From: Planctomycetaceae bacterium
Lineage (GTDB): Bacteria; Planctomycetota; Planctomycetia; Pirellulales; Thermoguttaceae
DNA length: 12,924 nt
Assembly (NCBI GenBank): GCA_009783865.1
Contig: WRCR01000059.1
Location: 1 to 12,924 of the forward strand
Reading direction: 5' to 3'
Shown here: piece after piece, positions 6,202 through 12,924 of the stretch
Position numbering within the stretch: position 1 is the first letter of the stretch
How the letters are laid out: every line of letters begins with the position of its first letter
Program-made: the position numbers and the translations under genes
The notes under the pieces: generated by a model
The model's input: the letters and a program-made list of their open reading frames with translations, nothing else
What the model was told of the DNA's origin: nothing
Databases searched by the model: none

Positions 6202-6999
6202 ATGTCAGTTGGTTCAAAGGTTTTTTCGCTAGCAATCGTTGCGGTTTTGTTGTTTGTTGTTGCAGTCCCCGTTAAGGCGGAGGTGGTTCTGCTTGGTTCT
6301 GAAACTATCGGTGCTGATTCCCTTGCTGCAAGCGGAACATGGAGCGGAACATTTGGGTCTTCCTTGGTTTGGGATGAAGATGAAGATTCGTATACTGGTA
6401 ATGTGGGTGATTACGGGGATTTTGTCCTTAATTTTAACTTCTCGTTACAAGATGCCAATGCAATGTTCACTAGTTTTCGGGTTAATTTGGACCCTATCTT
6501 TGAAGTCGCATCGCAAGTTTACAGACACGGAGCGGGCTCGATGTCATTTGACAATCCCTATGAAGCGAACATAAAGTGGGGAGCCGAACTCTTAATCAAT
6601 GGACAACTGTATGAAAATTACAGCAATATCGCAAATAGTTATGACCTGTATTACGAACCTGAAGAAATTCCTCGATATGCGTCAGCACGCTCGCAAGTGG
6701 TATATCATTCCGACCCAAGTATTGGCGAGATTTCATTTGATGCCGATACATTGGCTCTTTATAATGTGGGCAGCAATTTAGTTTTTTCATTGGTTTTTTC
6801 CGGCATAAGTATCAGTGTAGATGGATTACCGGTTAACAATATCGCCCCCAGTTCTATTTCCTCCGTTACAGGTGACGTTGAAGTGTCGTGGAATTCTGCA
6901 CCTTCCGTCACACCCGAGCCGGCGAGTATGCTGATAGTCGGAATCGGCTTGGCAGGCGCGGGTGCCGTTGCATACCGCAGACGCAGAGCGAAAAAGTAA
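6202..6999 (+). CDS. Secreted PEP-CTERM sorting-domain protein, function unknown
   Basis: The 265-residue product begins with a signal peptide (1-26, hydrophobic core FSLAIVAVLLFVVAVPV, cleavage probably after KA). A beta-rich ectodomain follows (27-230) with an acidic patch DEDED (58-62) and many Tyr, Ser and Asn residues. The C-terminal sorting tail is VTPEPASMLIVGIGLAGAGA (236-255), with PEP at 238-240, ending YRRRRAKK. The tail is nearly the same design as in the neighbouring leftward gene (PEPA-MLI-GIG-AG), so both are probably processed by one exosortase encoded elsewhere. The ectodomains show no obvious relation to each other, and I see no catalytic motif. GGAG lies seven bases before the ATG and supports the start. 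A strong terminator follows about 50 bases downstream, so it is probably transcribed alone. Confidence 0.88.
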   Translation: MSVGSKVFSLAIVAVLLFVVAVPVKAEVVLLGSETIGADSLAASGTWSGTFGSSLVWDEDEDSYTGNVGDYGDFVLNFNFSLQDANAMFTSFRVNLDPIFEVASQVYRHGAGSMSFDNPYEANIKWGAELLINGQLYENYSNIANSYDLYYEPEEIPRYASARSQVVYHSDPSIGEISFDADTLALYNVGSNLVFSLVFSGISISVDGLPVNNIAPSSISSVTGDVEVSWNSAPSVTPEPASMLIVGIGLAGAGAVAYRRRRAKK

Positions 7000-7048
7000 G
7001 ATAAAAATACGCATTGTTGCAAACAAAAATGATAGCGACAAATGATAG

Positions 7049-7076
7049 ACCCGTCCCGTAAGGGACGGGTTTTTTG
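7049..7076 (+). terminator. Rho-independent terminator after the PEP-CTERM gene
   Basis: A perfect 9-base stem ACCCGTCCC / GGGACGGGT (7049-7057 with 7062-7070) is closed by a GTAA (GNRA) tetraloop and runs into six T residues (7070-7075). On the other strand the stem lacks a good U tract, so it serves mainly the rightward gene. Confidence 0.93.
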
Positions 7077-7093
7077 TTAAATGCGTCTTCGTT

Positions 7094-7115
7094 GCCGGTC
7101 GCTTACGCTTCCGGC
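7094..7115. repeat. REP-like intergenic inverted repeat
   Basis: GCCGG (7094-7098) and CCGGC (7111-7115) flank TCGCTTACGCTT, with two further inner pairs. It sits between the terminator and the end of the protease gene, so it would be in that gene's 3' leader-out region. The form resembles short GC-rich intergenic palindromes repeated in many genomes. Only one copy is seen in this window. Confidence 0.4.
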
Positions 7116-7123
7116 TACCATTA

Positions 7124-8548
7124 CTATTGCAATTTTACAGTTGTTTGCTGTTCTTTTCCGCCGGGTAAAACGAGGTCTAACTTGATTCCGTCCGACAATG
7201 AGGACTCATTGCGGGCAGCGATGTATTCTTTCTTTCCGGGGGTTTCAATACCGCCGACACGTATGATTAGCGCGCCGTTTGGAACTTTCGCTTTTTCGGC
7301 AAGCGAACCGGGAGAGACGGAAACAATTATCATGCCGCCGGGCTTTTTGATTTTCAATCGGCGGAGAATGTTTTCATTGCTCTGAACGAGAAGAAGTCCC
7401 AGCGGCTGGTCAGCATAAGCCGCGGCTTGATTGCCCAGCATTGGAGCGGCTGTCTTTGCAGACGGCGGCAACGCCTTCGTTTCAATTTCGGCAGCATAAC
7501 GTTTTCCGCCGCGCATAATAACGAGTTTGCATATTCCGCCGATTTCCGCCCGCTCTGTCAGACGCTGCAACCGGTACACCGCATCAATGGGCTGCCCGTT
7601 GAAGGTCAGAATCACATCGTCCGATTGAAGTCCCTGCTCTTCCGCTGGTGAACCCGGCAGCGCGTATTCTACGAGAACGCCGTCCGATGATTTCAATCCG
7701 AGCCGTTTAACATCCCAGGGTGTCAGCGGCTGTGTTTCAACACCTATCCAAGCCCGATTTACTTTATCGAATTTCTTGATTTGCTCCGCTATCCATTGCG
7801 CATTGTTGGATGGCGTGGCGAAACCGATGCCCTGATTGGAACCGATTTGCGACGCAATCGCCGTATTGATGCCGATGACTTCGCCTTTCAGGTTGATGAG
7901 CGGACCGCCGGAGTTTCCCGGATTGACCGCGGCATCGGTTTGCAGAAATTCGGTGCGCCGGAATTGTTTCAGGATTCTGCCTTTCGCACTGATGATACCG
8001 GCACTAACGGTGGAATCCAGTGCAAATGGGTTGCCGATGGCGAGAACCCAATCGCCGATGTCCATCGCATCGCTGTCGCCGAAGACGGCAAAGGGCAGTT
8101 CGTCATCTTCGGGAACTTTCAGCCAGATGACGGCTAAATCGGTTTCGGGGTCGTCTTTGAATTTTTCGGCAACATACAGCCGCCCGTCCGGCAGTTCAAC
8201 TTGTATTTCTTTGGAATTGATGACAACGTGATTGTTCGTTAGAACGATTCCTTTGGGGTCGATGAGGATACCGGTGCCGATGCTGTCGCCTTGTGCTTTT
8301 TTCGGCGTTTTAATAGCGGGCTGCTGCGGCATCAGCGTTTGCCGCTGTTCGGCAGTTGTTAGAAAGGCAATTACTTTGACCGTTGCCGGAATAATACGCT
8401 CGGCAGCATTGCGGAACACTTTCGAGAGTGCCGCTGCCTGCTGATACTCCGGCGTTTCGACATCGGAATCTGCATAAACAAACGCAGCGGAAAGAAAGAA
8501 CAGCGGAAAAACGAAAAATACTATGTTGCGCAACATTCGGAAACCCAT
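7124..8548 (-). CDS. Deg/HtrA-type periplasmic serine protease with two PDZ domains
   Basis: This ATP-independent protease/chaperone degrades misfolded envelope proteins. From ATG 8548 the product is 474 residues. A signal or anchor segment comes first (about 5-26, LRNIVFFVFPLFFLSAAFVYA). The trypsin-like domain has the triad His107 (LTNNHVV), Asp137 (DPETDLAVIWL) and Ser213 (NPGNSGGPLIN). PDZ1 spans about 260-355 (AWIGVETQPLTP onward, with GSPAEEQGLQSDDVILTFNG) and PDZ2 about 380-470 (SPGSLAEKAKVPNGALIIRVGG). Length and layout match DegP/DegQ/MucD; I cannot say which. A TTG three codons upstream (8557) is also open, but neither start has a clear ribosome site, so ATG is preferred. It lies 33 bases after trpF and is probably the last gene of the uppS-trpF operon. 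Confidence 0.94.
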   Translation of the reverse strand: MGFRMLRNIVFFVFPLFFLSAAFVYADSDVETPEYQQAAALSKVFRNAAERIIPATVKVIAFLTTAEQRQTLMPQQPAIKTPKKAQGDSIGTGILIDPKGIVLTNNHVVINSKEIQVELPDGRLYVAEKFKDDPETDLAVIWLKVPEDDELPFAVFGDSDAMDIGDWVLAIGNPFALDSTVSAGIISAKGRILKQFRRTEFLQTDAAVNPGNSGGPLINLKGEVIGINTAIASQIGSNQGIGFATPSNNAQWIAEQIKKFDKVNRAWIGVETQPLTPWDVKRLGLKSSDGVLVEYALPGSPAEEQGLQSDDVILTFNGQPIDAVYRLQRLTERAEIGGICKLVIMRGGKRYAAEIETKALPPSAKTAAPMLGNQAAAYADQPLGLLLVQSNENILRRLKIKKPGGMIIVSVSPGSLAEKAKVPNGALIIRVGGIETPGKKEYIAARNESSLSDGIKLDLVLPGGKEQQTTVKLQ

Positions 8549-8581
8549 TTTCTGCAAAATTTATTTATATCAATTTTATTA

Positions 8582-9259
8582 TCAGAACAGAGATATTTTT
8601 GAAACGACCTCACGAACTTTTTCTATACTTTTAATGCCGGGTGTTCTTTCGACACCGCTTGACAAATCGATGCCAAACGGCATTACTTCTTTTATGATGC
8701 CGCAGATGTCTTCCGTTTCGATACCGCCGGCAATGAACGCCGGATACTTTCGGCAAAATTTCTTCGCCAGCGTCCAATCCCATTTCGTGCCGTTGCCGCC
8801 GGGCAATTTTCCGTGTGACATTTCCAGTAAATACAACTGCGGTGTTGATACTTCACCGTTCTCGATAATACCGTCAACGATGTCCTGCATTTTATCGATG
8901 TTTCGCAAGACACGGATTAAATTTGTTCTTCCGTTTAGCCGGTAATGAAATTCGGCAAATTCGTCATCGGTCAAATCACGGTGTATCTGCACATTGCCGA
9001 AGCGGTTGTTTGCAGCATCGAGTATTTTTTCAACTTCGTCTACGCCGGCATCGGCAACAACGAGTACGGTTTCCTTATCCGGCAACGGTTCGGCGGCATC
9101 GAGTATTTCACTTATCTTTTCGGTAGTGCAATGGCGCGGACTTTTCGGATAATGAACGATGCCGACAAAATCCGCTCCCGCTTCCAGAACAGCAACAGCG
9201 TCTTCCGGCGAGGTTATACCGCAGATTTTCAGTTTTGTTTTATTACCACTCATTATCAT
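8582..9259 (-). CDS. trpF: Phosphoribosylanthranilate isomerase
   Basis: TrpF converts N-(5'-phosphoribosyl)anthranilate to the carboxyphenylamino-deoxyribulose phosphate in tryptophan synthesis, in the cytoplasm. The 225-residue product is a single TIM barrel. Catalytic Cys13 lies in KICGI (11-15). PKSPRH (38-43) matches the family PxSPR, VQIH (90-93) matches VQLHG, AGGIETEDI (177-185) matches the phosphate-binding AGGL, and IDLSSGVE (197-204) is the C-terminal signature. The second catalytic residue, normally Asp in LLD, is Glu146 in LYLLEMSHG here; this conservative change deserves attention. The start ATG overlaps the uppS stop in an ATGA junction, typical of translational coupling; a second ATG at 9253 is possible. 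No other trp gene is in the window, so trpF is separated from the rest of its pathway. Confidence 0.92.
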   Translation of the reverse strand: MIMSGNKTKLKICGITSPEDAVAVLEAGADFVGIVHYPKSPRHCTTEKISEILDAAEPLPDKETVLVVADAGVDEVEKILDAANNRFGNVQIHRDLTDDEFAEFHYRLNGRTNLIRVLRNIDKMQDIVDGIIENGEVSTPQLYLLEMSHGKLPGGNGTKWDWTLAKKFCRKYPAFIAGGIETEDICGIIKEVMPFGIDLSSGVERTPGIKSIEKVREVVSKISLF

Positions 9260-9930
9260 AGTCCGCCGAAACGCCGCTGCCGTTTTGCGAAGTCGTCTAA
9301 TGCCTTATTGAATAATGCTTTATCAAAATCGGGCCAACATGTTTCCGTGACCCAAATCTCGGAATAACTTAATTGCCAAAGAAGATAATTGCTCAACCGC
9401 AGTTCGCCGGCGGTTCTGATAAGCAGGTCGGGGTCGGGCATTTTTGCCGTATAAAGATGTTCGGATAAACAATTCTCGTCAATTTCTTCGGCAGGAATTT
9501 TTTCACGGACGATGTTTTGAACCGCATCGACAATTTCCGTTCTTGAGCCGTAATTTATTGCCAGACAAAGGTGTAGTCCTGTGTTGTTTTGCGTCATTTC
9601 GATGCTTTTATCTACTTCGGCGAGTACATCTTCGGGCAGTCCGCTGCGCTGTCCGATGGCAGACAGAATAACGTTGTGGTCAATCAGGGTACTGCGTTCA
9701 TTGATAATGTGCGTTTTTAGCAACACCATTAAAAAATCGAGTTCTTCTTTTGGACGTTTCCAATTTTCGCTGGAAAGGCAGTACAGGGTCAGGTATTCGA
9801 TTTTCTTTCGGACACATTCTTCGGTGATTTCCCGGACGCGGACGGCACCGGCTCGATGTCCTTCACTTCGCGGTAATCCTTGCCGGTTTGCCCAGCGTCC
9901 GTTTCCGTCCATTATGATTGCAATGTGCAT
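9256..9930 (-). CDS. uppS: Undecaprenyl diphosphate synthase (cis-prenyltransferase)
   Basis: UppS adds isopentenyl units in cis to farnesyl diphosphate to make the C55 lipid carrier used for peptidoglycan and surface polysaccharides. The 224-residue product starts almost directly at the active site: IIMDGNGRWA (5-14) with catalytic Asp8, GHRAG (24-28), then LTLYCLSSENWKRP (47-60). PDPDLLIRTAGELRLSNYLL (165-184) includes the diphosphate-binding RTxGE motif, with Ala in the variable position. The C-terminus has RQRRFGG. It is slightly short at the N-terminus compared with E. coli (about 250 residues), but an in-frame TAA directly precedes the ATG. There is no Shine-Dalgarno; the upstream bases are nearly all A and T. 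It is the first gene of an operon with trpF and the Deg protease gene. Confidence 0.96.
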   Translation of the reverse strand: MHIAIIMDGNGRWANRQGLPRSEGHRAGAVRVREITEECVRKKIEYLTLYCLSSENWKRPKEELDFLMVLLKTHIINERSTLIDHNVILSAIGQRSGLPEDVLAEVDKSIEMTQNNTGLHLCLAINYGSRTEIVDAVQNIVREKIPAEEIDENCLSEHLYTAKMPDPDLLIRTAGELRLSNYLLWQLSYSEIWVTETCWPDFDKALFNKALDDFAKRQRRFGGL

Positions 9931-9984
9931 TTAATCAATCAATTTATATTTGTCGTTATTTTTCAGACCATATTACAACATATC

Positions 9985-10013
9985 ATTTTATTCTACAATA
10001 ACAAAGTTTTCAA
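9985..10013 (-). promoter_or_regulatory. Sigma70-type promoter of the uppS-trpF-protease operon
   Basis: On the minus strand, TTGAAA (complement of 10008-10013), exactly 17 bases, then TAAAAT (complement of 9985-9990). Each hexamer has five of six consensus bases. The start would be near 9978, with a leader of about 48 bases to ATG 9930. Confidence 0.65.
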
Positions 10014-10055
10014 GAACTGTATAGTCCGGCGATAACGCAGATTAAAAACACTTTT

Positions 10056-11492
10056 TTACCGGGAATCTTGTTCCATTCCTATCGGGATGGAACGCTGAGC
10101 GGTGTTATCACTTTCGCTGACCGCAAGAACGGCGAGCATAATCAGATACATGTCCACTGCCTGGTCTTGAAATGCGTTATTAAACAAGCAGTTGACCATT
10201 ATCAGAAGTGCAAGAAACAATCCGAAGGAACCGAAAGCGGTTTTGTTTCTCAGTGATGTTCCCAATAAGACGAACCACCACAGCAGGAAACAGCCGAGAG
10301 CAATAAATCCCCTTTCTAACACAAGAAAGACGAGTTCGCTGTGCGTCATAAATATCTTTTGCTCTGTTCTATCGAGAACAATATCACCGGAAGTATCAAT
10401 TCCAAGACCGGTGAACGGTTTTTCAAACATGTCAAAATAAACTGAAGCCCAGATACCCAATCGGTCTCTATTCTTTCCGGCAAAATTTTGTAATTTCTGT
10501 TTATCTCCCAATGCGTCCCAGAACGCAATAATATCGTTATAAGTCCGGGTTGCTTTTCTATCGAATGTTCTTGAGGAATTGCCAACCAGCATGCAAAACG
10601 GCAGGAGAACGAAAAGGACAATCAGCAGCCCTTTTCTCCAATTCCACTTAAGAAGTAAAGCGGAGTAACCGACAAATATGGCGGCTTGCGCGGTTCGTGA
10701 ATTTCCCAGACCGAAAAGATAAACTAAAATCCCGATAATGATAAACCAGCGCAAAACGGAAAGCAGTACAGCAAGAGAACAGCGGCGTTCAACTCCACGA
10801 AAGAAAATCATACATAATTTCCAGAATGAAATATCCGCTGCGGATTCCATTGCGTCAAGCAGTTTTTTGGGCAGAACCCTTTTGCACCAACCAATATGCC
10901 GGGATGAATATGGAAAACAGCACCATAATCCGCCCCAAAGAACAAAAACAATACTACAGCCGATTGAATGACGGAACAGATATAATATTGTCCCTTTACG
11001 CAAAGTGGTGAACGATGGAACAACAACACCGGAATAATAGATATGGACGGCAATTCCCCAGCAGAATGTGACCAGCAGCGCAAGAGATATACTCGAAATA
11101 ACAGCGGCGCGGCTTTCTTTGGTCTTGAGCAGTGCTGCAAACACGAAAATGAAACAATATGTGTAAAGCGAAAAGTAGCGGTGAAATATCTTGAAAGTCG
11201 TTCCGTCGGAAAACAAACCGGCGAAGGTCCAAATGATTAACGGCAAAAGAGCAAGAAGCATCCAAGACGAACAAATCGTTTTACGCAGAGAAAGCCAACC
11301 CCCGCCGAGAAACCAAAGACCAGTGACTACATAAGGACCTATACTGAAAAGAGTATGCGACCAAACCATTAACAGCGGCAAAGCAATACAATATCGCAGC
11401 GCAGCGGTTCGAAAGAAACCGTCAATTCTGTGCGGCTCATCGCCGAACCAAAATGTCGGCTGGCTGTTTTCTATTATATTCTCTTTGTGCAT
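10056..11492 (-). CDS. O-antigen ligase / Wzy-family polysaccharide membrane protein
   Basis: This 478-residue protein is strongly hydrophobic, with roughly ten to twelve membrane segments from about residue 29 to 462, and a short polar N- and C-terminus. The second half has the marks of the O-antigen ligase/polymerase family. GNSRTAQAAIF (about 273-283) follows a membrane helix. A large polar loop (about 305-380) contains RLGIWASVYFDMFEKPFTGL with the family-typical W and KPFTGLG. MTHSELVFLVLERGFIALG matches the HN-x-E-x-G helix pattern, and NCLFNNAFQDQ precedes the last helices. Such proteins move or join undecaprenyl-linked glycans in the cytoplasmic membrane, facing the periplasm. Ligase (WaaL) and polymerase (Wzy) cannot be told apart here. 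It follows flhB by 32 bases and has AAGG close to its ATG, so co-transcription is likely. Confidence 0.8.
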   Translation of the reverse strand: MHKENIIENSQPTFWFGDEPHRIDGFFRTAALRYCIALPLLMVWSHTLFSIGPYVVTGLWFLGGGWLSLRKTICSSWMLLALLPLIIWTFAGLFSDGTTFKIFHRYFSLYTYCFIFVFAALLKTKESRAAVISSISLALLVTFCWGIAVHIYYSGVVVPSFTTLRKGTILYLFRHSIGCSIVFVLWGGLWCCFPYSSRHIGWCKRVLPKKLLDAMESAADISFWKLCMIFFRGVERRCSLAVLLSVLRWFIIIGILVYLFGLGNSRTAQAAIFVGYSALLLKWNWRKGLLIVLFVLLPFCMLVGNSSRTFDRKATRTYNDIIAFWDALGDKQKLQNFAGKNRDRLGIWASVYFDMFEKPFTGLGIDTSGDIVLDRTEQKIFMTHSELVFLVLERGFIALGCFLLWWFVLLGTSLRNKTAFGSFGLFLALLIMVNCLFNNAFQDQAVDMYLIMLAVLAVSESDNTAQRSIPIGMEQDSR

Positions 11493-11524
11493 TAACCTTT
11501 TTTGTCTATTTGTTATGCCGTCTG

Positions 11525-12655
11525 TTATCTACGTTGTTTCGCACTCGCTTTTCGCACGGCAGCGTCTAGATTACGTCCTGTCAAGCGATAGGCATATTCC
11601 AGAATACTTACCAATGCTCTGAAATGTTCACGCGTATTGACCGGCTGTCCGACTTCGACCTTTTTATACAAGGTTTGTGCAAGCGGTTTATTTTCTACTA
11701 TCGGAATACCATTTTCAAGGGCTATTCTGCGAATTTGTTTAGCAATAAAATCGCAGCCCTTGGCGACAACGTATGGCATGTCCATTGTTTCTGGGTCAAA
11801 TTTCAGTGCAACGGCATAATGTGTCGGGTTCGTTACCACCACATCAGCATCCGCTGTTCCTCGAACACTCTCTCGGCTTTGTCCGAAGACCAAATCGCGG
11901 TGCATTCCCCGCCGTTTGCTGATTGTCTTCGGGTCACCGAGCATTTGTTTGATTTCGTCCCGGACTTCCTGAGAAGACATCTTCAAATCCTGCTCGTGTT
12001 TCCAACGCTGATACAGGTAATCCAGAACGGCAATTATCACCAGTGCAGATGCTACCTTCACGGCGATAATCAGAAGCGTCCAAAGAATGTACAACGCTAT
12101 TTGATTTTCGTCTTTGTCCGTCAAATTGATGATAGTGCCGATTTCACTTCTGACAGCAAAAAATGCGACAACGCCGCAAATTATGATTTTCAAAATTCCC
12201 ATCAGGAGACGCATCAGTCCTTGCAGCGAGAAAATCCGTTTTAATCCGCTGATGGGATTTATACGGTTTAAGTCGAGAGTAAATAGTTTTTCCGGCAGCC
12301 AAAGGAAACCAAACTGGACGAGATTCGCAACAACCGCAACGACAGCCAGTGACGCAAAAAAGAAGCTGAGCGGATATAAAAATTCCCAAACCATGAAATA
12401 GAACTGACTTATGACTAAATCGAACAGTCCGTTGTCTTCAGCAATTTCGGGGGCAAGGAAAATTGGTGAGCCGAGCGTTTTAGTTGTATAACTTTGAAAT
12501 GTTCGGGCAAGTTTTTCGCCCTGCGTCATCAAAACAACCAGTGCAAACAGAAGGATAACCGCCGATGCCAAATCCTGACTTTTGGCAACTTGTCCCTGTT
12601 CCCGCGCCTTTTGGCGGCGGTACGGAGTTGGGTCATGGGTCTTGTCTTCAGACAT
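11525..12655 (-). CDS. flhB: Flagellar export switch protein FlhB
   Basis: FlhB sits in the cytoplasmic membrane at the flagellar export gate. Self-cleavage of its cytoplasmic domain switches export from rod/hook to filament proteins. The 376-residue product starts with the family signature DPTPYRRQKAREQGQVAKS (8-26). It has four membrane regions (about 29-45, 86-118, 146-170, 187-214) and the conserved linker KMSSQEVRDEIKQMLGDP (225-242). The cleavage motif is NPTHYAVAL (276-284), with cut between Asn276 and Pro277. The basic C-terminus is short. NPTH and the length fit flagellar FlhB; virulence SctU is the alternative, but fliG/H/I in the same window favour FlhB. No good ribosome site precedes the ATG. 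The usual neighbours fliR and flhA are not seen. Confidence 0.94.
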   Translation of the reverse strand: MSEDKTHDPTPYRRQKAREQGQVAKSQDLASAVILLFALVVLMTQGEKLARTFQSYTTKTLGSPIFLAPEIAEDNGLFDLVISQFYFMVWEFLYPLSFFFASLAVVAVVANLVQFGFLWLPEKLFTLDLNRINPISGLKRIFSLQGLMRLLMGILKIIICGVVAFFAVRSEIGTIINLTDKDENQIALYILWTLLIIAVKVASALVIIAVLDYLYQRWKHEQDLKMSSQEVRDEIKQMLGDPKTISKRRGMHRDLVFGQSRESVRGTADADVVVTNPTHYAVALKFDPETMDMPYVVAKGCDFIAKQIRRIALENGIPIVENKPLAQTLYKKVEVGQPVNTREHFRALVSILEYAYRLTGRNLDAAVRKASAKQRR

Positions 12656-12689
12656 TGATAAACGGATTCAGTTAAATTTTATTTGCCGG

Positions 12690-12718
12690 ATAATACAGAT
12701 TTTGACGAAAAATTGAAA
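12690..12718 (-). promoter_or_regulatory. Possible flhB promoter
   Basis: On the minus strand, TTTCAA (complement of 12713-12718), 17 bases, then TATTAT (complement of 12690-12695), about 35 bases before the flhB ATG. The -35 box is poor. The -10 lies in the decamer GTATTATCCG, which is identical at the flagellar operon promoter near 3206-3215. Confidence 0.35.
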
Positions 12719-12746
12719 GGGCAAAACATGACCGAAATAACTTCCG

Positions 12747-12924
12747 CTAATGTGTTTTCGACTTTTTCAGTTCCGTCATCAGTTGATTGACTGCCAGAGC
12801 ATAATTTTTGATAGCACCGGCAGCGTCGCGTAACTTTCCGGCTTCAAGTGCCAGTTGTTCGTATCGGTCTGCTTCCGGCGACTGCACTCTGAGCGGCGGA
12901 GTTCTCGTTGCTTGCCGGAGTTCC
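12747..12924 (-). CDS. Unrecognised protein, C-terminal 58 residues (5' end beyond right edge)
   Basis: An open frame enters from the right edge and ends at TAG (complement of 12747-12749). The visible part is hydrophilic. It starts with a Pro/Arg-rich stretch (TRTPPLRVQSP) and continues into a helix-like segment from YEQLALEAGKLRDAAGAIKN through to a Lys-rich end. No membrane segment or recognisable motif is present. It is not the C-terminus of FliR, the usual flhB neighbour. The helical pattern would suit a small coiled-coil or TPR-like protein, but the piece is too short to call. It precedes flhB on the same strand with a 91-base gap. Confidence 0.6.
   Translation of the reverse strand, partial: ELRQATRTPPLRVQSPEADRYEQLALEAGKLRDAAGAIKNYALAVNQLMTELKKSKTH

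Noticed and set aside
7049..7076. Bidirectional terminator also ending the protease operon
   Set aside because: Read leftward, the stem is followed by CTATCATTTG, which lacks a U tract.
8549..8557. TTG start three codons upstream of the protease ATG
   Set aside because: No ribosome site favours it, and ATG 8548 keeps the full signal segment.
11624..12244. 206-codon open frame antisense to flhB
   Set aside because: It is fully contained in flhB, which has strong family motifs. The antisense product has no recognisable domain and no ribosome site.
1..12924. CRISPR array, tRNA, rRNA, insertion sequence or prophage genes
   Set aside because: No regularly spaced repeats, tRNA-like cloverleaf, transposase or phage-type protein was seen on either strand.

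Overview
This window reads as an interior piece of a bacterial chromosome of moderate GC content with closely packed genes. It carries flagellar export and rotor genes at both ends and a mixed housekeeping and cell-envelope block in between. Two genes encode secreted proteins with PEP-CTERM sorting tails. That, together with an O-antigen-ligase-like protein, a two-PDZ Deg protease and undecaprenyl diphosphate synthase, points to a Gram-negative-type, motile bacterium. Planctomycetota is my best guess from the combined features, but this is inference and no rRNA is present to confirm it.

Left block (1-3171, minus strand): a four-gene operon read right to left. It holds an unrecognised soluble protein whose tail resembles the FliG-binding end of FliF, a short FliG, FliH, and FliI, which runs off the left edge. 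The genes overlap or lie within 12 bases of each other. A good sigma70-type promoter (TTGACT-17-TATTAT) stands about 35 bases before the first start codon. A normal fliF is absent although the order otherwise follows the usual fliF-G-H-I.

Middle block: 6-phosphogluconate dehydrogenase (gnd, plus, 3400-4881) meets a convergent PEP-CTERM gene (minus, 4903-5712). A 489-base AT-rich divergent region with a plausible promoter in each direction separates that gene from a second PEP-CTERM gene (plus, 6202-6999), which ends in a strong intrinsic terminator. Next comes a leftward operon transcribed uppS, trpF, then a deg/htrA protease gene (9930 down to 7124), with a good promoter before uppS. It links lipid-carrier synthesis, tryptophan synthesis and periplasmic protein quality control.

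Right block (10056-12924, minus strand): an O-antigen ligase/polymerase-like membrane protein lies 32 bases downstream of flhB, the substrate-specificity switch of the flagellar export apparatus. The C-terminal 58 codons of an unrecognised gene reach the right edge.

The most interesting points are the unusual start of the flagellar operon (a soluble protein with a FliF-like tail in the fliF position, followed by a FliG that seems to lack the ARM-C segment and the classical torque-helix charges), the divergent PEP-CTERM pair with a structured leader, and a TrpF with Glu where the catalytic Asp is expected. I see no tRNA, rRNA, CRISPR array, insertion sequence or phage gene.
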